Shown: positions 18,029 to 25,621 of the stretch, in pieces
How the letters are laid out: each line of letters begins with the position of its first letter
How positions within the stretch are numbered: position 1 is the first letter of the stretch
Origin: Hymenobacter taeanensis
GTDB taxonomy: Bacteria; Bacteroidota; Bacteroidia; Cytophagales; Hymenobacteraceae
Length of the DNA stretch: 64,000 nucleotides
NCBI RefSeq assembly: GCF_013137895.1
Contig: NZ_CP053538.1
Span: 2,821,001 to 2,885,000 of the forward strand
Direction of reading: 5' to 3'
The notes under the pieces: model-generated
What the model was told of the DNA's origin: nothing
Databases searched by the model: none
The model's input: only the letters and a program-made list of their open reading frames with translations
Translations under genes and position numbers: made by a program

Positions 18029-19090
18029 GTGATACGCAAAAAGCCCTTGTTTTACCTGTTTGTCTTGGCCCTGTCAGTGCTGCTGGCGCTCTACACGCGC
18101 CTGACCATGGCACCGAGTCCCGAGGAATTTTACTTATTCCCGGATGCGCCGCTCTGGCTGTTCCTGGAGGCCCTGCTGGTGGTATTTTTACTTGACCGGC
18201 TGCATGTCCGCGCTACGCGCCAGAACCAAGCCAGTGGCCGGGCCAACTACTATTTTGGCCTGTTGTGGCGTGGCGCTTTATTGTTTGTGGGAGGGTTACA
18301 ACTGTTGAGCGCGGTACTAATGCTGGTTGGCGTAGGCCAAGGCAACTTTGGGAGCTGGTACTCAGCAGTGCGCAGCTTATCATCTGACGCGTTTCTGTAT
18401 TTGTTGATCGGAAGTATTTACCTGCCGTTTCTGTATCAGCAGCATGCTGGCCAAGTGCGCCTAGAGCTGGAGCGCCTCGCAAAGGAAGCCACCCGAGCTA
18501 AGCTACAGGCCTTGCAGCAGCACGTAGACCCGCACTTTCTTTTTAATAACCTTAACATTCTGGCGGCTCTTATCGAACCAGGCAATAATGATGCTCACGC
18601 CTACGTGAAGCACCTGGCTGAAGTGTACCGCTATTTGGTCCGTACCCGCGACCAGGAGGTAGTGCCTGTAGCAGAAGAATTAGCTTTTGCGCGCGACTAT
18701 TGCCAGTTATTGCGCTACCGGTTTGGCGTGGCCTATCAGTTTGAGGAAGATGTGCAAGCCACCGGCGAGCAGCTCCGCACGCAACTAGTGCCACCCGGCG
18801 TGCTGCAGGAATTGCTTACCAATGCCGTGAAGCATAACCTCGCTAGCCGGACCCAGTCTCTGCGTATCTGTATCCGGGTGTTAGCCACCGAAATGGCAGT
18901 GTGCAACGAGCAACGCCCCCGGCCGCAGCCGGCCGTGGGTGCAGGCAGCGGCTTGGCAGGCCTGCAGGCACGCCTTGCTCTGGTGGCGGCCACGCCCGTG
19001 CGCATACTTGCTACTGATACCACCTTTACCGTGACGTTGCCTCTGGTAGCGGCTTTACCCATGTTTGCACATGCGCATCCTGCTGATTGA
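18029..19090 (+). CDS. LytS/YehU-type membrane sensor histidine kinase
   Basis: A protein of 353 residues starting with GTG at 18029. Four or so membrane helices occupy residues 8-140, then a linker helix (VRLELERLAKEATRAKLQAL) and the His_kinase motif QQHVDPHFLFNNLN with the phosphoacceptor His, followed by a degenerate ATPase domain with LLTNAVKHNL (N box) and GSGLAGLQARL (G2). This is the architecture of the LytS/AgrC-like kinases that pair with LytTR regulators. The 3' end overlaps the start of the LytTR regulator gene by 20 nt, showing translational coupling. The input signal is unknown. Confidence 0.92.
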   Translation: MIRKKPLFYLFVLALSVLLALYTRLTMAPSPEEFYLFPDAPLWLFLEALLVVFLLDRLHVRATRQNQASGRANYYFGLLWRGALLFVGGLQLLSAVLMLVGVGQGNFGSWYSAVRSLSSDAFLYLLIGSIYLPFLYQQHAGQVRLELERLAKEATRAKLQALQQHVDPHFLFNNLNILAALIEPGNNDAHAYVKHLAEVYRYLVRTRDQEVVPVAEELAFARDYCQLLRYRFGVAYQFEEDVQATGEQLRTQLVPPGVLQELLTNAVKHNLASRTQSLRICIRVLATEMAVCNEQRPRPQPAVGAGSGLAGLQARLALVAATPVRILATDTTFTVTLPLVAALPMFAHAHPAD

Positions 19091-19823
19091 AGACGAAGAG
19101 CCCGCCGCAGCTCAGCTACGCCGGTTCCTGCAGCAATACCAATCGGCGGCAACCATTGTGGCGGAGTGCCAGCAAGTAAGCGAAGCAGTAGCTTACCTGC
19201 GCCAGTATCCCGCCCCCGACCTTATTCTCTCCGACATTGAATTGCTGGATGGAAATGTATTCGCGCTGTTTGGTCAGGTGCAGGTTACGAGCCCCATCAT
19301 ATTCATCACCGCCTACGACAGCTTTTTGGTGCAGGCTTTTGAGCAAAACGGCATTGGCTATGTATTGAAGCCCGTGCAGTACACGCAGTTTGCGGCCGCC
19401 CTGCAAAAGTATGAGCGGCTCCGGCAATCACTACAGGGCGCAGCGTTGCAGCAGTTAGCGGCACACCTAGCGCCCGCTCCACGCTATAAAGCCCGACTCG
19501 TGAGCAAGACCCGCGCGGGAATCTATCTGCTTGAAGTGGCTGATCTGGCGTATTTCCAACTACGTAATGGCGTTACGCATGCCGTAAGTGAGCAGGGCAA
19601 GGCATTTGTACTCAACGAGACCCTAAGCCAGCTGGAAGCGGTACTTAACCCCGCCCTGTATTTCCGGCTGAACCGGACCGAAATAGTACAGTTACGCGTT
19701 GTTGAGCGGTTTGAACCCTATTTCAACGACACGCTCGTTTTACATCTGAAGGCACCGCTCTCGGGTACTTTAACCAGCAGCTCACACCGTACGCCAGAAC
19801 TACGCAAGTGGCTGCATGGGTAA
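19071..19823 (+). CDS. LytTR-family response regulator
   Basis: About 250 residues from ATG 19071; another ATG is 6 nt upstream. The receiver has the acidic pair in LLIEDEEP, phosphoacceptor Asp in LILSDIELLDG, FITAYDS, and Lys in VLKPVQ. The C-terminal region (KTRAGIYLLEVADLAYFQLRN ... FRLNRTEIVQL ... SSHRTPELRKWL) is a LytTR DNA-binding domain. It overlaps the upstream LytS-type kinase gene and will be its cognate regulator. LytTR proteins bind pairs of direct repeats; the 20-bp tandem repeat at 17071 is a possible but unproven target. Confidence 0.93.
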   Translation: MRILLIEDEEPAAAQLRRFLQQYQSAATIVAECQQVSEAVAYLRQYPAPDLILSDIELLDGNVFALFGQVQVTSPIIFITAYDSFLVQAFEQNGIGYVLKPVQYTQFAAALQKYERLRQSLQGAALQQLAAHLAPAPRYKARLVSKTRAGIYLLEVADLAYFQLRNGVTHAVSEQGKAFVLNETLSQLEAVLNPALYFRLNRTEIVQLRVVERFEPYFNDTLVLHLKAPLSGTLTSSSHRTPELRKWLHG

Positions 19824-19976
19824 TAAGCAAGACTTCTTGATCTAACTGAACAGCGTATTGAGCTCTTAGTTGTGGTGAGCCTGCGAAAGTTACTGCCTGT
19901 TATTGCGCAGCGTACCCTCCACCTCCACTGGCTATTCAAGCGAGGCCAAGTAGAAAGCACACTGCAACAATACAAT

Positions 19977-20049
19977 TGCTACCGTTAACCGAGGGATGAG
20001 AGGATAAGCTTTGCGCCGGGCTTATTCCTCTTCCCGGTTAACGGTAGCA
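19977..20049. terminator. Long imperfect hairpin overlapping the 3' end of the cupin gene
   Basis: The outer arms are a perfect 15-bp inverted repeat, TGCTACCGTTAACCG (19977-19991) and its complement (20035-20049). The inner part continues with GAGGATAAGC pairing with GCTTATTCCTC around a 10-nt loop. The structure covers the last nine codons and stop of the cupin gene and separates it from the convergent LytTR gene. No long T run follows on either strand, so it may protect the mRNA end instead of terminating alone. Confidence 0.55.
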
Positions 20050-20393
20050 GGGCTAAAGGCCGGCACGCAGACAGACCAGTACTCGCACTCCGCCTCAAAC
20101 GGGTTGGAGTAGCGCACCCGCGCACCTGCTTTAATCAGCAGTGACTCGCCGGCGCCCAGCTCCACTATATCGCCATCTATCTCAAACCGCTTGCGACCCC
20201 GCACCACAATGGTTACTTCATCAAACTCCGGGCGCTGGTGTGGCTCGCTCCAGTGTGGAGGCGCTATCATGTAGGCCACACTGTACTCGCCGGTGCCGGT
20301 GCTGGCGTGTCCAATATGCTCTTCAATGAGCTTGCCATCCGTGGTGGGAACTATAAAAGGGTTTTGCTGGCGGAAATAACGCTTCTCAGACAT
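20022..20393 (-). CDS. Cupin domain protein
   Basis: A protein of 123 residues with a single cupin_2 barrel: APPHWSEPHQRPEFDEVTIV is motif 1 (metal-binding His/Glu residues) and ELGAGESLLIKAGARVRY is the motif 2 region. Such small cupins may be enzymes or ligand sensors. It is a stand-alone gene, convergent with the LytTR regulator, and its 3' end forms one arm of a long hairpin. Confidence 0.85.
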   Translation of the reverse strand: MSEKRYFRQQNPFIVPTTDGKLIEEHIGHASTGTGEYSVAYMIAPPHWSEPHQRPEFDEVTIVVRGRKRFEIDGDIVELGAGESLLIKAGARVRYSNPFEAECEYWSVCVPAFSPATVNREEE

Positions 20394-20442
20394 AAAGTGA
20401 GGTCAGAAAAAAGGATGGGTGAGCAAGGGAGGAGTGGCTGGC

Positions 20443-20679
20443 TTACTTACCGGCACACGGCCCTTTAGTAAAGCTTGTGACACCAGCATTGGTGGCCTGG
20501 CATGCATTGCCATAAGTTTTGCCGTCGCAGCCGCACACGGGGTCGTACTGCATGGTACACATGGCATCGGTCTTGATTTTAGCAGGATCAATGCAGGGTG
20601 TTGCGGCCGTGGTAGGGGCGGGGCGCTGGCATGTAGCCAGTAAAGGCACGAGGGCGAGAGCCGTCAGGAGGGTTTTCAT
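20443..20679 (-). CDS. Kazal-type protease inhibitor lipoprotein
   Basis: A protein of 78 residues. A lipoprotein signal peptide ends in the lipobox LLATC, followed by a short Pro/Thr-rich tether and one Kazal domain with the motif [16 protein letters not shown] and six Cys in the mature domain (CID..., CTM..., VCGC, AC, PC). Kazal domains inhibit serine proteases by a canonical loop. In bacteria these proteins are taken to guard against host or competitor proteases, or the cell's own; the target here is unknown. It is 49 nt upstream of the cupin gene in the same direction. Confidence 0.88.
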   Translation of the reverse strand: MKTLLTALALVPLLATCQRPAPTTAATPCIDPAKIKTDAMCTMQYDPVCGCDGKTYGNACQATNAGVTSFTKGPCAGK

Positions 20680-20940
20680 AGCGTAATCAACTAGAGAGTT
20701 GGCAAGAAATCAATAAATCAGTTCTCCATACGCTAACCTCAACCGTAGTGAATAGCCTAGACGAATATTTTGAAGCAACTATTTTTACCTCGCCAGCATA
20801 ACCTGGACTACGGAGCTTCGTATAGTTCGAACATTGGCGCCTACTTAAGCAGGCGGAAAAGCTACTGGCTTTCTCCCAGGCTGCGGTAGGCACCTCAAAG
20901 CTGAACTCTAATTTTTCACTCCCTTTCTCTCTCCACTATT

Positions 20941-21378
20941 ATGTCGCATTACGAAGAAGAAGACAACTCGGGTAAAATCCTCCTCGCTGCTCTAGCTGGT
21001 GCCGGTGCCGGTATCATTGCTGGCCTGCTGATGGCTCCCGATAAAGGCAAAGCTACTCGTGAAAAGCTCGGCGCTACGGCTACTAAGTACAGCGGCCAAC
21101 TCGGCGACCAGCTTTCTAAGTATGGCGAAGACCTCGATACCCGCTTCAAAGGCTACATCGAGAAGCTAGAAGACCTGGGCCTGACCGGCGCTGGCTCGAA
21201 ACTGAAGCTAAAAGGCAACTGGGATGAAGCCAAAGGCAAACTGAAGCAGCAGTACGCCCAACTCACCGACGAAGACCTGGAGTACGCCGAAGGTCAGGGC
21301 GATGAGCTAGTAGGCCGCCTGCAGAATAAGCTAGGCAAAGCCAAGGCGGAAGTAGTAAAAATGCTGAACGACCTGTAG
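20941..21378 (+). CDS. YtxH-CsbD fusion, stress-related
   Basis: A protein of 145 residues combining two stress-linked domains. Residues 10-60 are a YtxH domain: one glycine/alanine-rich membrane helix (ALAGAGAGIIAGLLMAP) followed by a charged helix beginning DKGKATREKL. Residues 88-145 match CsbD (LKGNWDEAKGKLKQQYAQL, then DELVGRLQNKLGKAKAEV). Both families are induced by general stress; the molecular function is unclear. The stop codon forms TAGGCCA. A second YtxH gene follows after a terminator. Confidence 0.85.
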   Translation: MSHYEEEDNSGKILLAALAGAGAGIIAGLLMAPDKGKATREKLGATATKYSGQLGDQLSKYGEDLDTRFKGYIEKLEDLGLTGAGSKLKLKGNWDEAKGKLKQQYAQLTDEDLEYAEGQGDELVGRLQNKLGKAKAEVVKMLNDL

Positions 21379-21391
21379 GCCACTCAGCACT

Positions 21392-21434
21392 AAAAAAAGC
21401 CCCTGCTTTCTGTTAGAGAGCAGGGGCTTTTTCT
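21392..21434 (+). terminator. Rho-independent terminator after the YtxH-CsbD gene
   Basis: Perfect 14-bp stem AAAAAGCCCCTGCT (21394-21407) with its complement at 21419-21432 and an 11-nt loop, ending in TTTTT. It lies 14 nt after the stop codon. Confidence 0.9.
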
Positions 21435-21519
21435 TAACCAGAACGTAGGCAATTTGGTATATAGGATGAGCCATGGTTGCCACCACGGCTTTTTTATGTA
21501 CCCAACCGTTTCTATTACC

Positions 21520-21894
21520 ATGCAAGACACGAAAGGAAAAGTAATTCTCTCCCTGCTGGCTGGCGCCACCGCAGGTATTGTGGCGGGTTTGTTGCTGGCG
21601 CCCGAAACGGGTGATGAAACGCGTTCAGGCCTGAAAAAGTCGGCTGCTAAACTCACCGACGACTTGAGTAAGCTGCTCAAAAGTGGCCTAGCCAGCGCCG
21701 GTAACTTAAAATCAGCCCCTGGCTCTGCCACCAGCCAGCACCAGGCTAACCGCTCAGCGGCCGATGACCTGCTCAGTTCCATGGATAGGCCTAGCGGACC
21801 TTCTGTCTCAGATGCCGGTTTCACTCACGATGGCGACTCCGACTATGATGGCATTGGCGGTGATGCCCGGCACTCACCAAGCTCTTCGCATTAA
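21520..21894 (+). CDS. YtxH domain protein
   Basis: A protein of 124 residues from ATG 21520, chosen because the conserved YtxH start (DTKGKVILSLLAGATAGIV) follows it immediately; an in-frame ATG also exists at 21496. One glycine/alanine-rich helix (AGATAGIVAGLLLAPETG) then an amphipathic helix (GLKKSAAKLTDDLSKLL) and a long low-complexity Ser/Asp/Gly tail. It is a paralogue of the preceding gene's YtxH part without CsbD. Probably membrane-associated and stress-induced. The two candidate small RNAs lie directly downstream. Confidence 0.8.
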   Translation: MQDTKGKVILSLLAGATAGIVAGLLLAPETGDETRSGLKKSAAKLTDDLSKLLKSGLASAGNLKSAPGSATSQHQANRSAADDLLSSMDRPSGPSVSDAGFTHDGDSDYDGIGGDARHSPSSSH

Positions 21895-21910
21895 TTTATT
21901 TTCTGCCCAT

Positions 21911-22160
21911 CGTAACCTTACGGTAACTGCGGCGTAAAAGACTATACAAACCAGCTTAAAGTGAAGACTGGAGAAGATATTGGAGTAAAATTGCCGACCG
22001 TAGAGCTTCTGACAGGATCTGGTCAATCAACCCGTCAGTAAAATCATACGCTGTCCATCGCACAGTTCTCCGATATCCCCTTTCTGATTGGTAAGTTGTT
22101 TTGTGTTTTAGAAAAGGAAAGCCTCTCGCATTTATTTTAGCGGGAGGCTTTCTGATTTTA
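21911..22160 (+). ncRNA. Candidate structured small RNA, copy 1
   Basis: A non-coding stretch that aligns with 22291-22530 over its whole length. Conserved blocks are CGTAACCTT (21911), CCAGCTT (21951), GTAAAATTGCCG (21985), AGCTTCTG (22004), CTGGT (22019), GTAAAAT (22038) and CCATCGCA (22055), ending in an almost identical terminator. The block CTGT-CCATCGC-ACAG (22051-22065) can form a hairpin whose stem differs from copy 2 by compensating changes while the loop is kept. TAAAATTG at 21986 resembles the -7 element (7 of 8), so the transcript may begin near 22000 and be about 150-160 nt. No ORF of note. Direction is inferred from the terminator. Confidence 0.6.
22117..22160 (+). terminator. 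Terminator of small RNA copy 1
   Basis: Stem GAAAGCCTCTCGC (22117-22129) with GCGGGAGGCTTTC (22140-22152), one G-U pair, loop of 10 nt, then TGATTTTA. Almost identical to the terminator at 22489-22530. Confidence 0.85.
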
Positions 22161-22290
22161 TACCTGCTCAGAGCACGAATCTCAGCCCAAGGTTCACGCT
22201 ACAGTATAAGGCAGAATAACGGCTGCCGTTACATGTAAACACTAAGCAAAAGAGGCCTGATACTTAATCATACAGTTTTTTTGAGGCATG

Positions 22291-22530
22291 CGTAACCTTG
22301 TCAGCTTAGCCACGTTAAAGAATATATAACCAGCTTGATAGAAGTTGGACACGCACCTGTCGTAAAATTGCCGGCTGTAAAGCTTCTGTTAGGAACTGGT
22401 TTATTATTCCTGAGAGTAAAATTTACTTGCCCATCGCAAGCTTCTTCAGGCAAAGGCTGTTCAACGGACCAATAAGCTTGTTACAAAAGAAAGCCTCCCG
22501 CCATTTACTAGCGGGAGGCTTTCTCTTTTT
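22291..22530 (+). ncRNA. Candidate structured small RNA, copy 2
   Basis: Tandem paralogue of 21911-22160, offset by 372-380 nt. The same blocks appear in the same order: CGTAACCTT (22291), CCAGCTT (22330), GTAAAATTGCCG (22362), AGCTTCTG (22381), CTGGT (22396), GTAAAAT (22416) and CCATCGCA (22431). The hairpin CTTGC-CCATC-GCAAG (22426-22440) corresponds to CTGT...ACAG of copy 1: both stem sides changed, pairing kept, loop conserved. AGGAA / TTCCT upstream can form a second hairpin at the position of CTGAC / GTCAG in copy 1. Ends in a strong terminator directly before the convergent lysS gene. The identity of the RNA is unknown. Confidence 0.6.
22485..22530 (+). terminator. Terminator of small RNA copy 2
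   Basis: Perfect 13-bp stem GAAAGCCTCCCGC (22489-22501) with its complement at 22511-22523, preceded by AAAA and followed by TCTTTTT. It probably also serves the convergent lysS gene from the other strand. Confidence 0.9.
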
Positions 22531-22551
22531 ATGGCCTAGGCCACCTGCTGC

Positions 22552-24114
22552 TTAGGCTTCTCCTTCGGGCTTGGGTGCGTTTTCTGATTTGGTGTACTCC
22601 GGCTTCATCTGCGGGAAGAACAGTACGTCCTGAATGGAGGTAGAGTTGGTCATGATCATGCTCAGGCGGTCGATGCCAATGCCTAGGCCAGCGGTTGGCG
22701 GCATACCATATTCCAGCGCGCGCAGGAAATCCTCGTCGAGTACCATAGCCTCCGTATCGCCGCGCTTGCCCAGCTCCAGCTGCTCCTCAAAGCGGGCACG
22801 CTGATCAATCGGGTCATTCAGCTCCGAGAAAGCGTTGCAGATTTCCTTGCCGTTGCAAATAGCCTCGAAGCGCTCTACCAAGCCGGGCTTGCTGCGGTGC
22901 TTCTTGGCCAGCGGCGACATTTCCACTGGGTAGTCGGTAATGAAGGTGGGCTGAATCAGCTTGGGCTCCACATGCTCTCCAAAAATTTCGTCGATGATTT
23001 TGGCTTTGCCCATGCTGGGGTCCAGGCCTACTTTCAGCTCCTTGGCTGCGGCCCGAAGCTCATCCTCGCTCTTGCCATCAATGTTGAAGCCCGTAAAGTG
23101 CTCAATAGATTCGGCCATGGTGAAGCGCTTCCAGGGGCGTTGGAAGTTAATTACGTTCTGACCCACCTGCACCTCGGTTTTGCCGTGCAAGGCCAAGGCC
23201 ACGCGCTCTACCATTTCTTCCACCAGATCCATCATCCAGTAGTAGTCTTTGTAGGCCACGTACAGCTCCATCTGCGTGAACTCCGGGTTGTGAAACCGGC
23301 TCATACCTTCGTTGCGGAAGTCCTTCGAGAACTCGTACACCCCATCAAAGCCACCCACAATCAGGCGCTTTAGGTACAACTCGTTGGCAATGCGCAGGTA
23401 AAGCGTCATGTCCAGCGTGTTGTGGTGCGTTTTGAAGGGGCGCGCGGCGGCCCCACCGTACAAGGGCTGCAGGATGGGGGTTTCTACTTCCAGGTAGCCT
23501 TTGTCGTTGAGGTAGTTGCGCATGGCCTGCACCAGCTGCGTGCGCTTTACAAATGCGTCGCGCACGTGCGGGTTCACTACCAAGTCAACGTAGCGCTGGC
23601 GGTAGCGCTGCTCAGGGTCAGTGAAGGCGTCGTAGGTGATTTTCTCGCCTGTAGCCTCGTCTACGCGCTCTTTCACCACCGGCAGGGGGCGCAAGCTTTT
23701 GCTGAGCAAAGTGAAGCCTGTAACGTGAATGGAGGTTTCACCCACCATCGTCTTGAACACATGGCCTTTTACCCCCACAAAGTCGCCGAGGTCCACCAGC
23801 TTCTTAAATACAGTGTTATACAGCTCCTTGTCTTCGCCGGGGCAAATCTCATCACGGTTGATGTAGAGCTGAATGCGGCCTGATGCGTCCTGCAGCTCTG
23901 CGAAGGAAGCTTTTCCCTTCACCCGAATCGACATCAGCCGGCCAGCCAGGCTTACATCCTGGAAGTTGTTGAGCTCTACATGGTAGTTGTCGAGGATCTC
24001 CTGGGCGTAAAAGTTTACCTCGTACAGCTCGGATGGGTAAGGCTCGATACCGAGCTTCTGAAGCTCTTCTAGTTTATTGCGACGAATTAACTCCTGTTCG
24101 CTGAGATGCTGCAT
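22552..24114 (-). CDS. lysS: Lysyl-tRNA synthetase, class II
   Basis: A protein of 520 residues from ATG 24114; the frame is open to 24141, but the usual N-terminus ([15 protein letters not shown]) begins right after this Met. It has an OB-fold anticodon-binding domain (about 50-180, with [20 protein letters not shown]), class II motif 1 region ([16 protein letters not shown]), motif 2 ([18 protein letters not shown]) and motif 3 ([11 protein letters not shown]). It charges tRNA-Lys. Length and motifs are typical. A TAnnTTTG element lies 50 nt upstream. Confidence 0.97.
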   Translation of the reverse strand: MQHLSEQELIRRNKLEELQKLGIEPYPSELYEVNFYAQEILDNYHVELNNFQDVSLAGRLMSIRVKGKASFAELQDASGRIQLYINRDEICPGEDKELYNTVFKKLVDLGDFVGVKGHVFKTMVGETSIHVTGFTLLSKSLRPLPVVKERVDEATGEKITYDAFTDPEQRYRQRYVDLVVNPHVRDAFVKRTQLVQAMRNYLNDKGYLEVETPILQPLYGGAAARPFKTHHNTLDMTLYLRIANELYLKRLIVGGFDGVYEFSKDFRNEGMSRFHNPEFTQMELYVAYKDYYWMMDLVEEMVERVALALHGKTEVQVGQNVINFQRPWKRFTMAESIEHFTGFNIDGKSEDELRAAAKELKVGLDPSMGKAKIIDEIFGEHVEPKLIQPTFITDYPVEMSPLAKKHRSKPGLVERFEAICNGKEICNAFSELNDPIDQRARFEEQLELGKRGDTEAMVLDEDFLRALEYGMPPTAGLGIGIDRLSMIMTNSTSIQDVLFFPQMKPEYTKSENAPKPEGEA

Positions 24115-24164
24115 GGGTCGGGGCGTAAAAGCAAGGCCCACAAGGGGCCGGAAAAGTCAAGCTG

Positions 24165-24172
24165 CAAAAATA
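24165..24172 (-). promoter_or_regulatory. Probable -7 promoter element of lysS
   Basis: TATTTTTG on the minus strand, an exact TAnnTTTG match. Predicted start about 24158, giving a leader of about 44 nt. The -33 element is poor. Confidence 0.45.
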
Positions 24173-24238
24173 GCGCGGCCAGAACACTTATTTGCATAAA
24201 CCTGTGAATTGATAGATAGTTGAGTGGCCTACAAGCAA

Positions 24239-24267
24239 AAAGCGCCACCCTACTAGGGTGGCGCTTT
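24239..24267 (-). terminator. Terminator of the 24310-25347 gene
   Basis: Perfect stem AAAGCGCCACCCTA with its complement. On the minus strand it is followed by TTTTTGCTT. Confidence 0.85.
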
Positions 24268-24309
24268 GGTGTATATGGAGTAAGACTACTATAGATCGAA
24301 GGGTATTGC

Positions 24310-25347
24310 TTAGGCAGCCACACGCATTGTGGGCTCCTGATCCAGCAGGATGGGCTCAATGCGCGAGTGCAGGCGCTCCTCCACAAAAGAGTGCTGTAAG
24401 TGCTTCGGCAGTTCGGCAACCAACTTTTGGTACCGCTCTAGGCCCATAGCTTTAGCCACGTACGTTTCGTGAATACCGTTGAGGTAGCTCACAATGTTGA
24501 GCAGCGACTGATGAAAGAGCTTGAAGTCAATCTCAGACTCTACGTAGCGCTCAATCTCGCGGCTGGTCTGCGAAATCTGCAAGCGACCCAGCAGATCGAA
24601 GACCGTAGTATAGCCTAAGCGCCAAGTGATCTGCTGCCAATGGGAGGCCGTCCACTTATCCAGCACCTTGCCCGTCTTCTGGCTACGGAGCGCAGTGTTG
24701 GGGTTGGCCTGCACCTGCTGACGCGTCCATTGAGCCTTCATCTTACGCGTGGTGCGCAGGAACTGGCCAATCTGGGCTTGGGCATCAATCTCTTTACCGG
24801 CAATATGCAGCCCGGCCTTGTAGCCAGCCAGCGGCAACCGATGAATGCTGAAGTCGCCGTAGGTGCCAGCCGCGTAGAACGATACTGGCCTAGGGTAGGC
24901 ATTACGCACCACTAAGCGGCCCACCTCACGCCGGATTAGCGAAGGGTTGTTGCTCCGCACGCCAGCAGTGTACAGGAAGGCCTGTAGGCCAGCCATAATG
25001 GTATGATACGCCTGTGGGAACGTCCAGTGCAGCGCATTGCGCAGGTAATCCTCATCACCAAGCTCTGCGGTTGCCCGCAGGGCATACTCAGTGCTCCAGC
25101 ACGCGTGCAACAGCTTAGCAATGGCCTGCTCATCAGCCTCTACTAACTCGGCCTGGTGGGCCCGGAAGAAGGGGAGATGCTGTAGGCCACCCAGCGCGTC
25201 GTCGCCCTGCTGGATGTGGTAGTTAATAGCAAAGAAGTAGTTAAGGAAAACCTGGGCCGGAATGGATTTGCGCCACGTTTCCTCAGCCTGCTTTTGCTCC
25301 TCTGTTACGAGAGGAATAATCGGAGTTTCCATGTTCATCGTCGTCAT
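24310..25347 (-). CDS. Hypothetical helical cytoplasmic protein
   Basis: A protein of 345 residues from ATG 25347. The frame is open to 25404, but the sequence upstream is AT-rich like the intergenic DNA. It has no signal peptide or membrane helix and looks mostly helical (AIAKLLHACWSTEYALRATA, YHTIMAGLQAFLYTAG, FKLFHQSLLNIVSYLNGIHE). Central part: YPRPVSFYAAGTYGDFSIHR. I recognise no family; the helical N-terminal half is loosely reminiscent of HEPN-type bundles, without the catalytic R-x4-6-H motif being identifiable. It is flanked by terminators on both sides, so it is its own transcription unit. Confidence 0.7.
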   Translation of the reverse strand: MTTMNMETPIIPLVTEEQKQAEETWRKSIPAQVFLNYFFAINYHIQQGDDALGGLQHLPFFRAHQAELVEADEQAIAKLLHACWSTEYALRATAELGDEDYLRNALHWTFPQAYHTIMAGLQAFLYTAGVRSNNPSLIRREVGRLVVRNAYPRPVSFYAAGTYGDFSIHRLPLAGYKAGLHIAGKEIDAQAQIGQFLRTTRKMKAQWTRQQVQANPNTALRSQKTGKVLDKWTASHWQQITWRLGYTTVFDLLGRLQISQTSREIERYVESEIDFKLFHQSLLNIVSYLNGIHETYVAKAMGLERYQKLVAELPKHLQHSFVEERLHSRIEPILLDQEPTMRVAA

Positions 25348-25562
25348 GCTAAGTAAACAGGTATGAGCTGGTTTGAGTTCTTGTTTGCTAAATTTTTTAA
25401 CCAAATAATATTAAACTTAAGTATATGATATATAAGCAGTTATGAAGAAGGAAAAAAGATTGTTGATTATGCTTTTCTACTGTCTATTTGCTAATTTAGT
25501 TAGACTAAATAAATGATGCAACTAAAGGATCTATAAAATTGCCTCTGATGAAGTATGAGCAT

Positions 25563-25597
25563 AAAAAAGCCCCCTCGCGCTGTAGCGCAAGGGGGCT
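25563..25597 (-). terminator. Terminator of the tail-specific protease gene
   Basis: Stem AGCCCCCTcGCGCT with AGCGCaAGGGGGCT around a 2-4 nt loop. On the minus strand it ends in TTTTTT. Confidence 0.9.
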
Positions 25598-25621
25598 CCA
25601 AGTAGGCTTAAGCCTATAGGA

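Noticed and set aside
20687..20893. A 68-codon frame upstream of the Kazal-type lipoprotein gene
   Set aside because: No domain, atypical composition, and it lies in the promoter area of two divergent genes.
22201..22220. The palindrome TAACGGCTGCCGTTA between the two sRNA copies, considered as a regulator site
   Set aside because: Only 7-bp arms, no partner elsewhere in the window, and no gene start next to it.
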